Part shown: positions 1 through 7,669 of the stretch, piece by piece | How the letters are laid out: each line of letters opens with the position of its first letter | Numbering within the stretch: the stretch's first letter is position 1 | Origin: Pseudomonadales bacterium | GTDB lineage: Bacteria > Pseudomonadota > Gammaproteobacteria > Pseudomonadales > Azotimanducaceae | NCBI GenBank assembly: GCA_021295935.1 | Contig: JAGWBL010000016.1 | Coordinates: 1 to 11,747 of the forward strand | DNA length: 11,747 nt | Direction of reading: 5' to 3' | The notes under the pieces: model-generated | The model's database searches: none | Told to the model about the DNA's origin: nothing | Seen by the model: only the letters and a program-made list of their open reading frames with translations | Program-made: the position numbers and the translations under genes

Positions 1-354
1 AAGGCCGCCGAAGAGAAAACCGAGCGTCTTGTTGGGACCGGCCAGCCAGGATTCCTCGACAGCGCCCTGCACCCTGTGGAGCACGAACCACCCGGCAAGA
101 TAGAAAAGGACAAAGGTAATCCCGCTGCCCAGGAACCGTTGGATGTCCGGGCCGAGCGCTTCCTCAGCCGCTTCGTCGAGTCCGATCAAGGGCAGGACGG
201 ATCCCAGTTCCGCACCGAAAAGGGATGCCCCCAGGATAGCCAGCGCCAAGATCGCGACGGAAAGCACTTCCTTTGCCAAACCACGTTGCAGTCCCCAGAA
301 CGCAGAAACGGCCATCAGCAGGCCGAACCCAACATCCGCGACAGAAACACTCAT
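1..354 (-). CDS. cvpA: CvpA family inner-membrane protein (3' end cut by window edge)
   Basis: The first 118 codons of a CvpA (colicin V production) family protein; the gene runs off the low-coordinate edge. Hydrophobic segments lie at about residues 5-22, 27-48 and 73-94. The family-typical Arg-Gly follows the first segment (WGLQRGLAKE, residues 20-29), and the visible end NKTLGFLFGGL matches the conserved (R/K)xLGxxFG motif. CvpA is an integral inner-membrane protein needed for colicin V export in E. coli and linked to envelope and biofilm phenotypes elsewhere; its biochemical activity is unknown. The ATG at 354 overlaps the stop of the SPOR-protein gene as ATGA, which fixes the start and suggests translational coupling. 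In related genomes purF usually follows, so it may lie just outside the window. The N-terminus and context support the call; the missing C-terminus limits certainty. Confidence 0.88.
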   Translation of the reverse strand, partial: MSVSVADVGFGLLMAVSAFWGLQRGLAKEVLSVAILALAILGASLFGAELGSVLPLIGLDEAAEEALGPDIQRFLGSGITFVLFYLAGWFVLHRVQGAVEESWLAGPNKTLGFLFGGL

Positions 355-890
355 CGAGTTTCAAAGCTCACAAGAATGGGCCCGACAGAGTGCTCCTCAG
401 CAAGTCGTTCGCTGATCTCGACCGCCTCGCTCCTGACGGTGAACGGCCCTACGACCACTCGATGAAGCACTGTGGATCCCCGCTTGATGTCGGAGATCCA
501 TGCCGAGTACCCACGTTTCCGCAACTTGGTCGCCAGCGCCTCGGCGTTCTCAAGATCACTCAGGCTCGCGAGCTGAATCGCCCATATGGACGTGTTGGCG
601 TCCGCCTTGCCGATGACCGGGTCGCCGACGCGCACTCCCGATTCGATCAGGAACCCGTCCTCGGAAAATTCGCTTTGGATCTTGTTGCGGGTTTCGGCAA
701 GTGCCTGAGTGTCGGGGCGAGCGGTCGCGGTTGGCGGCATCTCGATGGGGCCGACAACGGGCGGCTCGACGTGCTCCAGGTCCATCTCGGGCACGTCGAC
801 GCGCGTGTCGAAGAGGAACGGCAGACCGATTCCGAGAACCCCTGCCAGAAACATGGCGCCGATTATGCGATTGCGATTGGATTCGGTCAT
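351..890 (-). CDS. SPOR-domain membrane protein, DedD-like
   Basis: A 179-residue bitopic membrane protein. A short basic cytoplasmic start (MTESNRNR) is followed by one transmembrane helix at about residues 9-27, a Pro-rich acidic linker (about 30-95) and a C-terminal SPOR domain (about 100-179) with the usual features: WAIQLASLSDLENAEALATK, then RGYSAW and HRVVVGPF. SPOR domains bind septal peptidoglycan lacking stem peptides and direct proteins to the division site. Position between folC and cvpA matches DedD of E. coli and PA3110 of Pseudomonas. The ATG at 890 is preferred: it lies one base after the folC stop (TGA-C-ATG) and puts the TM helix right after a short N-terminus, as in relatives. 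An in-frame TTG at 902 would add four residues and overlap folC. The family assignment is firm; the dedD name rests mainly on position. Confidence 0.9.
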   Translation of the reverse strand: MTESNRNRIIGAMFLAGVLGIGLPFLFDTRVDVPEMDLEHVEPPVVGPIEMPPTATARPDTQALAETRNKIQSEFSEDGFLIESGVRVGDPVIGKADANTSIWAIQLASLSDLENAEALATKLRKRGYSAWISDIKRGSTVLHRVVVGPFTVRSEAVEISERLAEEHSVGPILVSFETR

Positions 891-891
891 G

Positions 892-2217
892 TCAGCCCAC
901 AATCAGAGCACGCCGGATCCGAGACACCAACTCGAACGAACCGCACACCAGGATCAGATCGTTCGACGTGCTCGAGTCAATCAAGATTCTAACAGCTTGC
1001 TCAATGGATGCGACAGAAAACTTGGACGAGCGGCAGGCAAGTGCGCACATGCGCTGCTCGTCACCCTGCCCTATGCAAGCCAAGTGCACTGCCTCACAGA
1101 CGCGGACCAGCGAATCGAGCATCGCTCCGGCGTCCTTTTGCGGCTTGCAGTGGAACAAGCCCAGTACAGAATCATCAGCGAACTGCTCGTCAACGCGAAG
1201 GGCGATGCGCTCAATGGCATTGGCATTATGCGCGCAATCGAGGAGCCAGCGCCTGCCGAGTGCGCGAATTTTCTCCCATCGTCCAATCAACCGCGCACTT
1301 GCACCCGCGCGGATCGCCGCCCGCGAAGGCTCTCCCATCACGCAGGTGGCAGCCTGAACCGCGGTCGCCACGCTCTGGAGGTCAAGGGTAGCTGCCCCGT
1401 GGACACGGACGGACTGCTTTCCCCGTTCACTTGTGAACTGGATCGCAAGGTTCGAGCCTGCTCTGGTTGCGGAAAAGTCGCGTGTGTGCAGATGGAAAGG
1501 GCAATCGAGCGCTTCGATTCTCTGGATCACACTGCGAGGAGGGTGCGGTTCCCCGATCACGACGGGACGCCCAGCGCGGAACACGCCAGCCTTCTCTCTT
1601 CCAATGGATTCCCGATCGGTACCAAGCGTTTCCACATGGTCCAGAGAAACGTTGGTGATGGCGGCCACATCAGCATCCACAACATTGGTGGCGTCAAGCC
1701 TCCCTCCAAGACCAACCTCGAGCACGATGCAATCGAGGCTGTGGCGATGGAACAGCACCAGCGATGCCAGGACCAAGCAATCGAAATACGTGAGCGAGCT
1801 GCCTTTCTGGAAGCTCACGACCTCCCGCAAGCTGGCTTCGATTTGGGAGTCGCTCGCCTCTCTCCCATCCAGTCGGATCCTCTCGTTGACTCGATGAAGA
1901 TGGGGTGACAGCGCGGTGCCGACGCGCAGGCCCGACGCAACAAGAACGGCCTCGAGCGCCACTGCGGTAGATCCCTTTCCGTTGGTTCCGCCAATGACCA
2001 CAGCTCGATTGGCAGGGGACAAGACTCCCAGGCGGCAACCGACCTCTCGCACGGAATCCAACGGCACCCGGGATCGCGTCAGTCCCGAGTCGATTCGTTC
2101 GAGAATCCATTCGAGATCACTCACAGCGCACCGCGCATCCGCAAAGACCGAAAACAACCGTCCCGTGAGAGTCTCCGATACCGCCCCATTTGGCGAGAGT
2201 TTCGATTGGTGGCCCAC
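892..2217 (-). CDS. folC: Bifunctional dihydrofolate synthase/folylpolyglutamate synthase
   Basis: FolC joins glutamate to dihydropteroate and adds further glutamates to folates, using ATP in the cytoplasm. Seen here: the Mur-ligase P-loop GGTNGKGST (about 76-84), the SPHLHRVNERI motif, the LEVGLGGRLDATN block, the REKAG segment that carries the carbamylated lysine in the family, the DCAHNANA motif of the C-terminal domain and a closing CGSFELV. Two motifs differ from the usual forms: GGTNG for AGTNG, and DCAHNANA for DVAHNP(H/Q)A. The start is uncertain. GTG at 2217 gives 441 residues, about 20 more than E. coli FolC. GTG at 2124 gives 410 residues beginning MSDLEWILE, which lines up better with the E. 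coli N-terminus (PLASWLSYLE). In many gammaproteobacteria accD lies directly upstream of folC; here truA does. The stop lies one base before the SPOR gene. Confidence 0.93.
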   Translation of the reverse strand: MGHQSKLSPNGAVSETLTGRLFSVFADARCAVSDLEWILERIDSGLTRSRVPLDSVREVGCRLGVLSPANRAVVIGGTNGKGSTAVALEAVLVASGLRVGTALSPHLHRVNERIRLDGREASDSQIEASLREVVSFQKGSSLTYFDCLVLASLVLFHRHSLDCIVLEVGLGGRLDATNVVDADVAAITNVSLDHVETLGTDRESIGREKAGVFRAGRPVVIGEPHPPRSVIQRIEALDCPFHLHTRDFSATRAGSNLAIQFTSERGKQSVRVHGAATLDLQSVATAVQAATCVMGEPSRAAIRAGASARLIGRWEKIRALGRRWLLDCAHNANAIERIALRVDEQFADDSVLGLFHCKPQKDAGAMLDSLVRVCEAVHLACIGQGDEQRMCALACRSSKFSVASIEQAVRILIDSSTSNDLILVCGSFELVSRIRRALIVG

Positions 2218-2225
2218 GTTGCCAT
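2121..2225 (-). other. Possible 34-codon leader ORF before folC
   Basis: Between truA and folC an ATG at 2225 has the best ribosome-binding site near this junction: GGAGG at 2234-2238, eight bases upstream. Its frame stays open for 34 codons and ends in TGA at 2123-2121. That stop overlaps the GTG at 2124 as GTGA, and this GTG is the FolC start that best fits the family. The predicted peptide starts MATWATNRNS and is Arg-rich; I recognise no family. It could be a leader peptide coupled to folC translation, or a chance ORF if folC really starts at GTG 2217, which lies inside it in another frame. The 101 bases between the truA stop and GTG 2217 also hold a bulged hairpin at 2258-2275 with no following T-run; nothing else is seen there. 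Confidence 0.2.
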
Positions 2226-2318
2226 CTCACTCGCCTCCAAGTGGATCGTCATCACGGAGTCCCGGAACCCGGACTTCCGCTCCGTTTCAGGCGACCCAGA
2301 ACCGGTCTTGCAGGTGGA

Positions 2319-3137
2319 TCACGGTGTCTGCGGCGTCGCACTGAAGTCGAGCGGTCCCAGGACAGGTGGCAAACGAAGTTCGGACAGCTCCTCCAGAGCG
2401 GGATATCCGACTTGCACAAGGTAAAGACCGCGCGCCGGTGCAGTCGGTGGAGCGAGGTCTCGATTCTTGGCGTCCATCAACTCCTTGAAACCCTCTCTCG
2501 TCAGTGATCCAAGCGAAACTTCTAGCAGCGCCCCGGCCAGGTTTCGGACCATCCGCAACAAGAACGCATTCGCCTGGATGTCGAACACCACAAGCTCCCC
2601 CCTCGTAACCACTCGCGCGAAATCTACCTGCCGCCATGGTCGCTTCGACTGACAGCCGGATGCTCGAAAGCTGGAGAAGTCACGCTCGCCAACCATGTCG
2701 TCGAGAACCGCGGACATGCGGTCGGGATGCAGCGTCCCGCGCAACCAAGCTACTTGGTTTCTGGCAATGGCCGGCACGGCATCTGCTTGGCCGAACACGT
2801 ACATGTAGCGTCGAAACGTGGCGTCAAAACGTGCATGGAACTGCTCGGAAACGTTCAGGGCACGCCAGACACGGACATCCGCGGGCAGGCACGCGTTGAC
2901 ACCGCGGGTCCAAGCTGCAAGCGGTCTTTCTGACTCAGCAAGGAAACTCACCACCTGACTCGTGGCATGCACTCCCGCGTCGGTCCGGCCCGCTGCGGCA
3001 ACCTGCACAGGATGGTCTGCAACCGTGGAGATCGCCTTTTCCAAGGTGTCCTGGACCGAGCGTCCCTCAGCTTGGGATTGAAACCCGCAGAAGTCGGTGC
3101 CGTCGTACTCGATGCAAAGGGCAAGCGACGAAGACAC
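2319..3137 (-). CDS. truA: tRNA pseudouridine(38-40) synthase
   Basis: TruA converts uridines 38, 39 and 40 in the anticodon stem-loop of many tRNAs to pseudouridine. The 272-residue protein shows the family hallmarks in order: IEYDGTDFCGFQSQ near the start (about 9-22), the catalytic motif AGRTDAGVHA with the nucleophile Asp53, HARFDATFRRYMYVF (about 101-115), FSSFRASG, and the C-terminal FLLRMVRNLAGALLEV segment. Length is normal. The start is GTG at 3137; AGGAG at 3151-3155 lies 13 bases upstream, somewhat far, and no better in-frame start exists between them. It begins 50 bases after the asd stop. In Pseudomonas fimV lies between asd and truA, but there is no room for it here. The gene probably shares a transcript with its neighbours. 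Confidence 0.96.
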   Translation of the reverse strand: MSSSLALCIEYDGTDFCGFQSQAEGRSVQDTLEKAISTVADHPVQVAAAGRTDAGVHATSQVVSFLAESERPLAAWTRGVNACLPADVRVWRALNVSEQFHARFDATFRRYMYVFGQADAVPAIARNQVAWLRGTLHPDRMSAVLDDMVGERDFSSFRASGCQSKRPWRQVDFARVVTRGELVVFDIQANAFLLRMVRNLAGALLEVSLGSLTREGFKELMDAKNRDLAPPTAPARGLYLVQVGYPALEELSELRLPPVLGPLDFSATPQTP

Positions 3138-3187
3138 GGGTGCTGCAATACTCCTGCTCGAGGACCAGATGCCGAGCCGAACGCGGG

Positions 3188-4210
3188 CTACATGCCCAGC
3201 AAGGGCAGGAGCCGCTCAGCAATCTGGATGGCATTCAACGCGGCACCCTTGCGTTCGTTGTCCGCAACGACCCAGAGATTCAGACCTCTCCGTGAGCGCA
3301 AGTCCTGGCGAATTCTCCCCACGAATACCGAGTCCGTTCCTTCGACGTCCACAGCTGGCGTCGGGTAGCCACCCGCCTCGCAACGGTCCATGACGGAAAC
3401 GCCAGGAGCTGCTTGCAGCAGTTCCTTGGCGTGGTCGGGGGTTACGGGATCCACCGTCTCGACATGCACGGCTTCGGAGTGACCAACGTACACCGGCACG
3501 CGCACACAGGTCGGATTGACATCAATCGCCTCGTCCTCAAGTATCTTGCGGGTCTCCCAAACCAATTTCATTTCTTCCCGCGTGTACCGGTTGTCTTCAA
3601 ATCCGTCGATGTGTGGCACCGCGTTGAACGCAATGCGCGCTGGCAGCGCATTCGACTTCGCTGGTCTGTTCTGGCGGATTGCCTCAATTTGGTCATCAAG
3701 TTCCTTTACAGCTCGTACGCCTGCGCCGGACACCGCCTGGTACGTGCAGACGCTGACTCGCCGTATCCCGACTGCGTCCCGAAGCGGCTTGAGCACGACA
3801 ACCAGCTGGATGGTTGAGCAATTCGGATTGGCGATGATGCCGCGTCGCTTGCCCTTGCCGACCTGATCGCCATTGACTTCAGGCACGATCAAGGGAACGT
3901 CGCTTGCATAGCGAAAACACGAAGAATTGTCGATGACGACTGCACCCACCTCCGCCGCTCTGGGGCCGTGCTCGCGGGCAACTTCCGATCCCGCTGAAAA
4001 CAACGCCAGATGGGTTCCGGAAAAATCGAATTCCGCCGCATTTCCCACCCGGCAAACGCGACCGGAAAACTCCACGACGCGGCCAACGGATCGCTCGCTT
4101 GCAAGCAGACTCAGCGAGCCTACGGGGAAGCCGCGCTCTTCGAGAATGGACCGGAACCGCGACCCCACCAACCCAGTGGCTCCGACAATGGCCACGTTCA
4201 GCGGTGTCAC
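3188..4210 (-). CDS. asd: Aspartate-semialdehyde dehydrogenase
   Basis: Asd reduces aspartyl-4-phosphate to aspartate semialdehyde with NADPH, the branch point for lysine/diaminopimelate, threonine and methionine. Visible features: an N-terminal NADP-binding motif GATGLVG (about 10-16), ASERSVG, the catalytic NPNCST with Cys131, SGAG (161-164), NAVPHIDGF, and RVPVYVGHSEAVH with the active-site His244. At 340 residues it belongs to the shorter ASADH type related to Usg, but unlike E. coli Usg it keeps the catalytic Cys and His, so it should be active. The chosen start is GTG 4210, which overlaps the leuB stop as GTGA, the same arrangement as other junctions here; the adjacent GTG at 4213 would add one residue. 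Its place after leuB is as in Pseudomonas. It is the only asd in the window. Confidence 0.95.
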   Translation of the reverse strand: MTPLNVAIVGATGLVGSRFRSILEERGFPVGSLSLLASERSVGRVVEFSGRVCRVGNAAEFDFSGTHLALFSAGSEVAREHGPRAAEVGAVVIDNSSCFRYASDVPLIVPEVNGDQVGKGKRRGIIANPNCSTIQLVVVLKPLRDAVGIRRVSVCTYQAVSGAGVRAVKELDDQIEAIRQNRPAKSNALPARIAFNAVPHIDGFEDNRYTREEMKLVWETRKILEDEAIDVNPTCVRVPVYVGHSEAVHVETVDPVTPDHAKELLQAAPGVSVMDRCEAGGYPTPAVDVEGTDSVFVGRIRQDLRSRRGLNLWVVADNERKGAALNAIQIAERLLPLLGM

Positions 4211-5304
4211 CACAAGTCGTAAGCGGGTCGCATCGCTGTGATCACTGCGTTCGCCATGGACTCCGTGCCGACGAGCCGGACTTCGCGATGCGACGAGCGT
4301 GGAGCAATGTCCTGGGTACGAAAGCCCTGTGAAAGCGCCCGACCCACAGCCCGCTCGATCTGTGCTGCAACCTCGGGAGCGCCGAGGCTATATCGGCACA
4401 TCATGGCGCCGGAAAGGATGGTCGCGAGCGGATTGGCCACCCCCGAACCGGCGATGTCCGGAGCGCTTCCGTGAACTGGCTCGTAGATCCCGACGGAATC
4501 GGCGTTGAGGGATCCCGAAGGCAGCATGCCCAGCGAGCCGGTAAGCATGGCGGCAACATCTGAGAGGATGTCGCCAAACATGTTTCCGGTGACGATCACG
4601 TCGAATTGCCTTGGTTGTCGGACCAGTTGCATACCGGCGTTGTCGACGTACATGTGCGAGAGCTCTACGTCCCGGAAATCGGCATGCACCTCTTCCACGA
4701 TGTTCCGCCAAAGGGCCGTGACCTCGAGCACGTTGGCCTTGTCAACTGAGCAGACCCGTCCCTGTCGCGTCCGGGCAAGGTCGAAGGCCACCTTGGCAAT
4801 GCGTCGTACTTCAGTCTCGTCATAGACGTCGGTGTTGAAGGCGCGTCGAACGCCGTCGATCGTCTCCTCTCCCCTCGGCTCGCCGAAGTAGATGCCGCCG
4901 GTGAGTTCTCGAACGATCAAGATGTCGAGATTCTCTACAAGCTCCTGCTTCAGGGAAGACGCGTGGACAAGCGCCGGAAACGTGGTTGCTGGACGCAAGT
5001 TCGCGAAACAGTCGAGCCCGTGCCTCAAGCCCAGCAGACCCTTCTCAGGCCTCTGGTCCATCGGCAGGTGATCCCACGTCGGACCGCCTACTGATCCTAG
5101 CAATACCGCATCGGACGCTCGTGCTTCGTCGAGCGTGACCTCAGGTAGCGGGACGCCGTGTCTGTCGATCGCCACTCCGCCAATGTCGCCTTCGTTGAAC
5201 TCGATGTCCAACTTGTCGACATGGGTGGCTTCAAGCACACGCAAGACGTGCGGCATGACTTCGGCGCCGATGCCGTCGCCCGGCAACACCAAGACCTTCT
5301 TCAC
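4207..5304 (-). CDS. leuB: 3-isopropylmalate dehydrogenase
   Basis: LeuB oxidises and decarboxylates 3-isopropylmalate to 2-oxoisocaproate with NAD+, the third step of leucine synthesis. From GTG 5304 the protein has 365 residues and begins MKKVLVLPGDGIG, the standard family N-terminus. Substrate-binding Arg94, Arg104 and Arg132, catalytic Lys189 (SVDKANVLE), and metal-binding Asp221, Asp245 and Asp249 (in YVDNAGMQL and GNMFGDILSD) are all present, as is the NAD-binding EPVHGSAPDIAG region (about 275-286). An in-frame TTG at 5328 would add eight residues (MHDGRDSL) and overlap leuD by 8 nt; I prefer GTG 5304 on family fit, though neither start has a strong ribosome-binding site. It lies 16 bases after leuD and overlaps asd by GTGA, so leuCDB-asd is very probably cotranscribed. 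Confidence 0.95.
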   Translation of the reverse strand: MKKVLVLPGDGIGAEVMPHVLRVLEATHVDKLDIEFNEGDIGGVAIDRHGVPLPEVTLDEARASDAVLLGSVGGPTWDHLPMDQRPEKGLLGLRHGLDCFANLRPATTFPALVHASSLKQELVENLDILIVRELTGGIYFGEPRGEETIDGVRRAFNTDVYDETEVRRIAKVAFDLARTRQGRVCSVDKANVLEVTALWRNIVEEVHADFRDVELSHMYVDNAGMQLVRQPRQFDVIVTGNMFGDILSDVAAMLTGSLGMLPSGSLNADSVGIYEPVHGSAPDIAGSGVANPLATILSGAMMCRYSLGAPEVAAQIERAVGRALSQGFRTQDIAPRSSHREVRLVGTESMANAVITAMRPAYDLW

Positions 5305-5320
5305 GAGCGAATCGCGTCCG

Positions 5321-5977
5321 TCATGCAAACAGCCACGGCATGCTCTTTCGATGCTCTCGCTCGAAATCCCGTATCAGGTCGGACTTCTCCAAGGTCAGGC
5401 CAATCTCGTCCAATCCGTGCAACAACTGGCGTTTTCGGTGATGTTCGATCTCGAACGCGATGGGTTCGATGGAGTCCGCGCATACCAGCTGTGAAGGCAG
5501 GTCGATCGTGAGTTTGAGAGCTCGCTCACCAAGAGCTCGAGAGAAGAGGAATTCGACCTGCGCCTCGGAAAGGCGGATTGGAAGCAATCCGTTCTTGTAG
5601 CAGTTGTTGTGGAAGATGTCCGCGAACGAGGGCGCTATCACGACCTTGAACCCGTACTGCTGCAGGGACCACACCGCATGCTCCCTGCTCGACCCGCAAC
5701 CGAAGTTACGCCGGGCCACGAGGATCGAGACCCTTCGATATCGGGGGTCGTTCAAGACGAAATCCGGATTGACTTCGCGTTCGACAAGGGGCTTGCCGAT
5801 GTCCCCGAAATCAAGGAACCGCCACGCATCGAACAGGTTCTCGCCGAAACCAGTCCGCTTGATCGACTTCAGGAATTGCTTGGGGATGATCTGATCGGTA
5901 TCGACGTTTGCACGGTCCAGCGGCAGGACGTCGCCTGTGTGGACTCTGAAGACATCAGGTCGGACCGCTGTGCTCAC
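5321..5977 (-). CDS. leuD: 3-isopropylmalate dehydratase small subunit
   Basis: LeuD is the swivel-domain subunit of isopropylmalate isomerase; with LeuC it interconverts 2- and 3-isopropylmalate. The 218-residue protein carries the family motifs NVDTDQIIPKQFL (about 24-36), a FGCGSSREHA block that binds substrate, and IAPSFADIFHNNCYKNGLLP. Length is slightly above the E. coli form (201). The GTG start at 5977 overlaps the leuC stop as GTGA, with AGAGAG about eight bases upstream as a modest ribosome-binding site. This coupling should keep the two subunits in balanced supply. leuB follows, making the order leuC-leuD-leuB. leuA is absent, as is common in gammaproteobacteria with an unlinked leuA. 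Confidence 0.96.
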   Translation of the reverse strand: MSTAVRPDVFRVHTGDVLPLDRANVDTDQIIPKQFLKSIKRTGFGENLFDAWRFLDFGDIGKPLVEREVNPDFVLNDPRYRRVSILVARRNFGCGSSREHAVWSLQQYGFKVVIAPSFADIFHNNCYKNGLLPIRLSEAQVEFLFSRALGERALKLTIDLPSQLVCADSIEPIAFEIEHHRKRQLLHGLDEIGLTLEKSDLIRDFEREHRKSMPWLFA

Positions 5978-7386
5978 GCCGCGAACTCTCTGGCGTCCGC
6001 GATCCGCCCAGCAACGGCGCTTGCGGCGGCAGTTGCGGGGCTCACCAGATGGGTGCGACCAAGATGTCCTTGGCGACCTTCAAAATTTCGGTTGGAGGTG
6101 GACGCCGCTCCCTCATCGGGCACGAGCTTGTCCGCGTTCATGGCCAAGCACATCGAGCAACCCGCATCCCTCCACTCGAACCCGGCGCTCTTGAAGATCT
6201 CGTGCAAGCCCTCCCGCTCGGCCTGACGCTTCACCAGGCCTGATCCAGGCACAACCATTGCGCTCTTCAGTCTTGAACACACTCGTCTTCCCTTCGCGAT
6301 CCGAGCGGCTATGCGCAGGTCTTCAATGCGGGCGTTGGTGCAAGATCCGATGAACACCCGATCGAGTTCCAGTTCGGTCAGAGCCTGACCGGAATTCAGT
6401 CCCATGTAGGCAAGAGCCCGTTCGGCAGTCTCTGCCTTCGCGGCATCGAACGAAGCAGGATCGGGAACGGGCTCATCTACGTCTATGACCAGCTCTGGAT
6501 TGGTGCCCCACGAGACCTGCGGCTTGAGGTCGTCCACCGCCAGCGTGACAGAAGCGTCAAACACTGAATCGTCGTCCGTCACGAACTGCCTCCATGTCTC
6601 CACGGCCTCCTTCCACAGATGTCCAGAGGGGGCGAGAGGCCTGCCCTCCAGATAGGCGATGGTCGTGTCGTCAACACCCACCAATCCCGCCCGGGCACCC
6701 GCTTCAATGGACATGTTGCAGATGGTCATCCTCTCTTCCATGGACATGGAAGCGATGGCATCACCCCGGTACTCGATCGTGTGACCCGTCGCGCCCGCGG
6801 TCCCGATCATCCGAATGATGGCGAGAATCACATCCTTCGCGCAGGTGCCGGGAGGCATGCGTCCGGTCAGTTCGATGCTGAAGTTCTTGCTCTTCTGCTG
6901 CACGAGGCACTGGGTGGCCAAGACATGCTCGACCTCGCTCGTGCCAATGCCGTGGGCCAGCGCGCCGAATGCGCCATGAGTGGAAGTGTGCGAATCGCCG
7001 CACACGATGGTCATGCCCGGCAAGGTCGCACCCTGCTCGGGGCCGACAACATGGACGATGCCCTGACGAACATCCGTCAGTTCGAATTGCCTGATGCCGT
7101 ATCTGCGACAGTTCTTGTCGAGGGTGGCGACCTGTTCCTTGGCTACGACATCGTCGATGCCCTCGATCCCGAGATCCCGATCTGTCGTCGGAACGTTGTG
7201 GTCCGGGGTGGCCAGGTTGGTGTCTAGCCGCCAAGGCTTCCTGCGCGCGGCCGCAAGTCCCGAAAACGCTTGCGGAGACGTCACCTCATGAAGCAGGTGA
7301 CGGTCGATGTAGAGGATGCCAAGACCGTCGTCCCTCCAGCCGACGAAGTGGGAGTCCCAAAGCTTCTCGTGCACCGTTCGTCCCAT
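5974..7386 (-). CDS. leuC: 3-isopropylmalate dehydratase large subunit
   Basis: LeuC is the aconitase-family, Fe-S-containing catalytic subunit of isopropylmalate isomerase (second leucine-specific step), acting with LeuD. The 470-residue length is typical. The N-terminus MGRTVHEKLWDSH and the blocks DHNVPTTDR (about 62-70), GDSHTSTHGAFGALAHGIGTSEVEH (130-154) and GSCTNARIEDLR match the family. The three 4Fe-4S ligands are Cys349 (in IGSCTNAR) and Cys410 and Cys413 (in GCSMCLAMN). The gene is first in the leu cluster, after a 283-nt intergenic region, so the operon promoter should lie in that region. The ATG at 7386 is supported by the family N-terminus. No leucine-rich attenuator peptide was found upstream. 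Confidence 0.97.
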   Translation of the reverse strand: MGRTVHEKLWDSHFVGWRDDGLGILYIDRHLLHEVTSPQAFSGLAAARRKPWRLDTNLATPDHNVPTTDRDLGIEGIDDVVAKEQVATLDKNCRRYGIRQFELTDVRQGIVHVVGPEQGATLPGMTIVCGDSHTSTHGAFGALAHGIGTSEVEHVLATQCLVQQKSKNFSIELTGRMPPGTCAKDVILAIIRMIGTAGATGHTIEYRGDAIASMSMEERMTICNMSIEAGARAGLVGVDDTTIAYLEGRPLAPSGHLWKEAVETWRQFVTDDDSVFDASVTLAVDDLKPQVSWGTNPELVIDVDEPVPDPASFDAAKAETAERALAYMGLNSGQALTELELDRVFIGSCTNARIEDLRIAARIAKGRRVCSRLKSAMVVPGSGLVKRQAEREGLHEIFKSAGFEWRDAGCSMCLAMNADKLVPDEGAASTSNRNFEGRQGHLGRTHLVSPATAAASAVAGRIADAREFAA

Positions 7387-7669
7387 GCTTACGACCTGAG
7401 GCTTGTCCTTGCCGAGAGATTGCAGGAGATTATTCCCGATTTTGGACTTGTGAGTTCTTGGGCGTGCTGAACTCTACGTGTTCCGGAACAGTCGCCTCCG
7501 GGCGTGGGAGCTCTCGCATTGCGTGCTTCCGGCCAACACAAGAGGGCAGGGTGTGCCCCTGCAATGGACGGGGTCAGTCTCTCGGGAAGTCGCCCGAAAC
7601 TGGACGACACCAATGAGACGTAAGGTGTCGAGGACGCCTCTCCCCCTGGCGATGCTGTCGTCCGATTCG
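7387..7669 (-). other. Intergenic region before leuC with three small inverted repeats
   Basis: The longest gap in the window. Read on the minus strand it holds, in order: CGACACC/GGTGTCG (7-bp stem, 12-nt loop, 7605-7630), TCGGG/CCCGA (5-bp stem, 6-nt loop, 7582-7597) and GCAGGG/CCCTGC (6-bp stem, 5-nt loop, 7546-7562). The third is followed by CTCTTGTGTT, a poor T-run, so it is only a weak terminator candidate. An AATAAT at 7434-7429 could be a -10 box for leuC, but I see no good -35 partner. The region probably contains both the 3' end of the upstream transcript and the leu promoter. No tRNA, T-box or recognisable attenuator peptide is present. Confidence 0.35.

Noticed and set aside
709..1908. 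A 399-codon open frame on the plus strand
   Set aside because: It is antisense to folC and the SPOR-protein gene, whose family motifs are clear. Its own translation shows no recognisable domain.
2258..2275. Bulged hairpin between truA and folC as a terminator
   Set aside because: The stem is seven pairs with a bulged G and is not followed by a T-run, so intrinsic termination is unlikely.
2124..2318. Frame of truA stays open for about 65 codons after its stop, suggesting readthrough
   Set aside because: TruA is complete at its normal length, the added sequence resembles no TruA extension, and a run of this length can occur by chance in GC-rich DNA.
6619..7227. Plus-strand open frame of 202 codons, plus others opposite leuC, leuB and htpG
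   Set aside because: These are mirror frames produced by codon bias in well-supported minus-strand genes.
7430..7519. A 29-codon ORF upstream of leuC as a leu attenuator leader peptide
   Set aside because: It has only one leucine, no run of leucine codons and no ribosome-binding site, and no terminator/antiterminator pair follows it.
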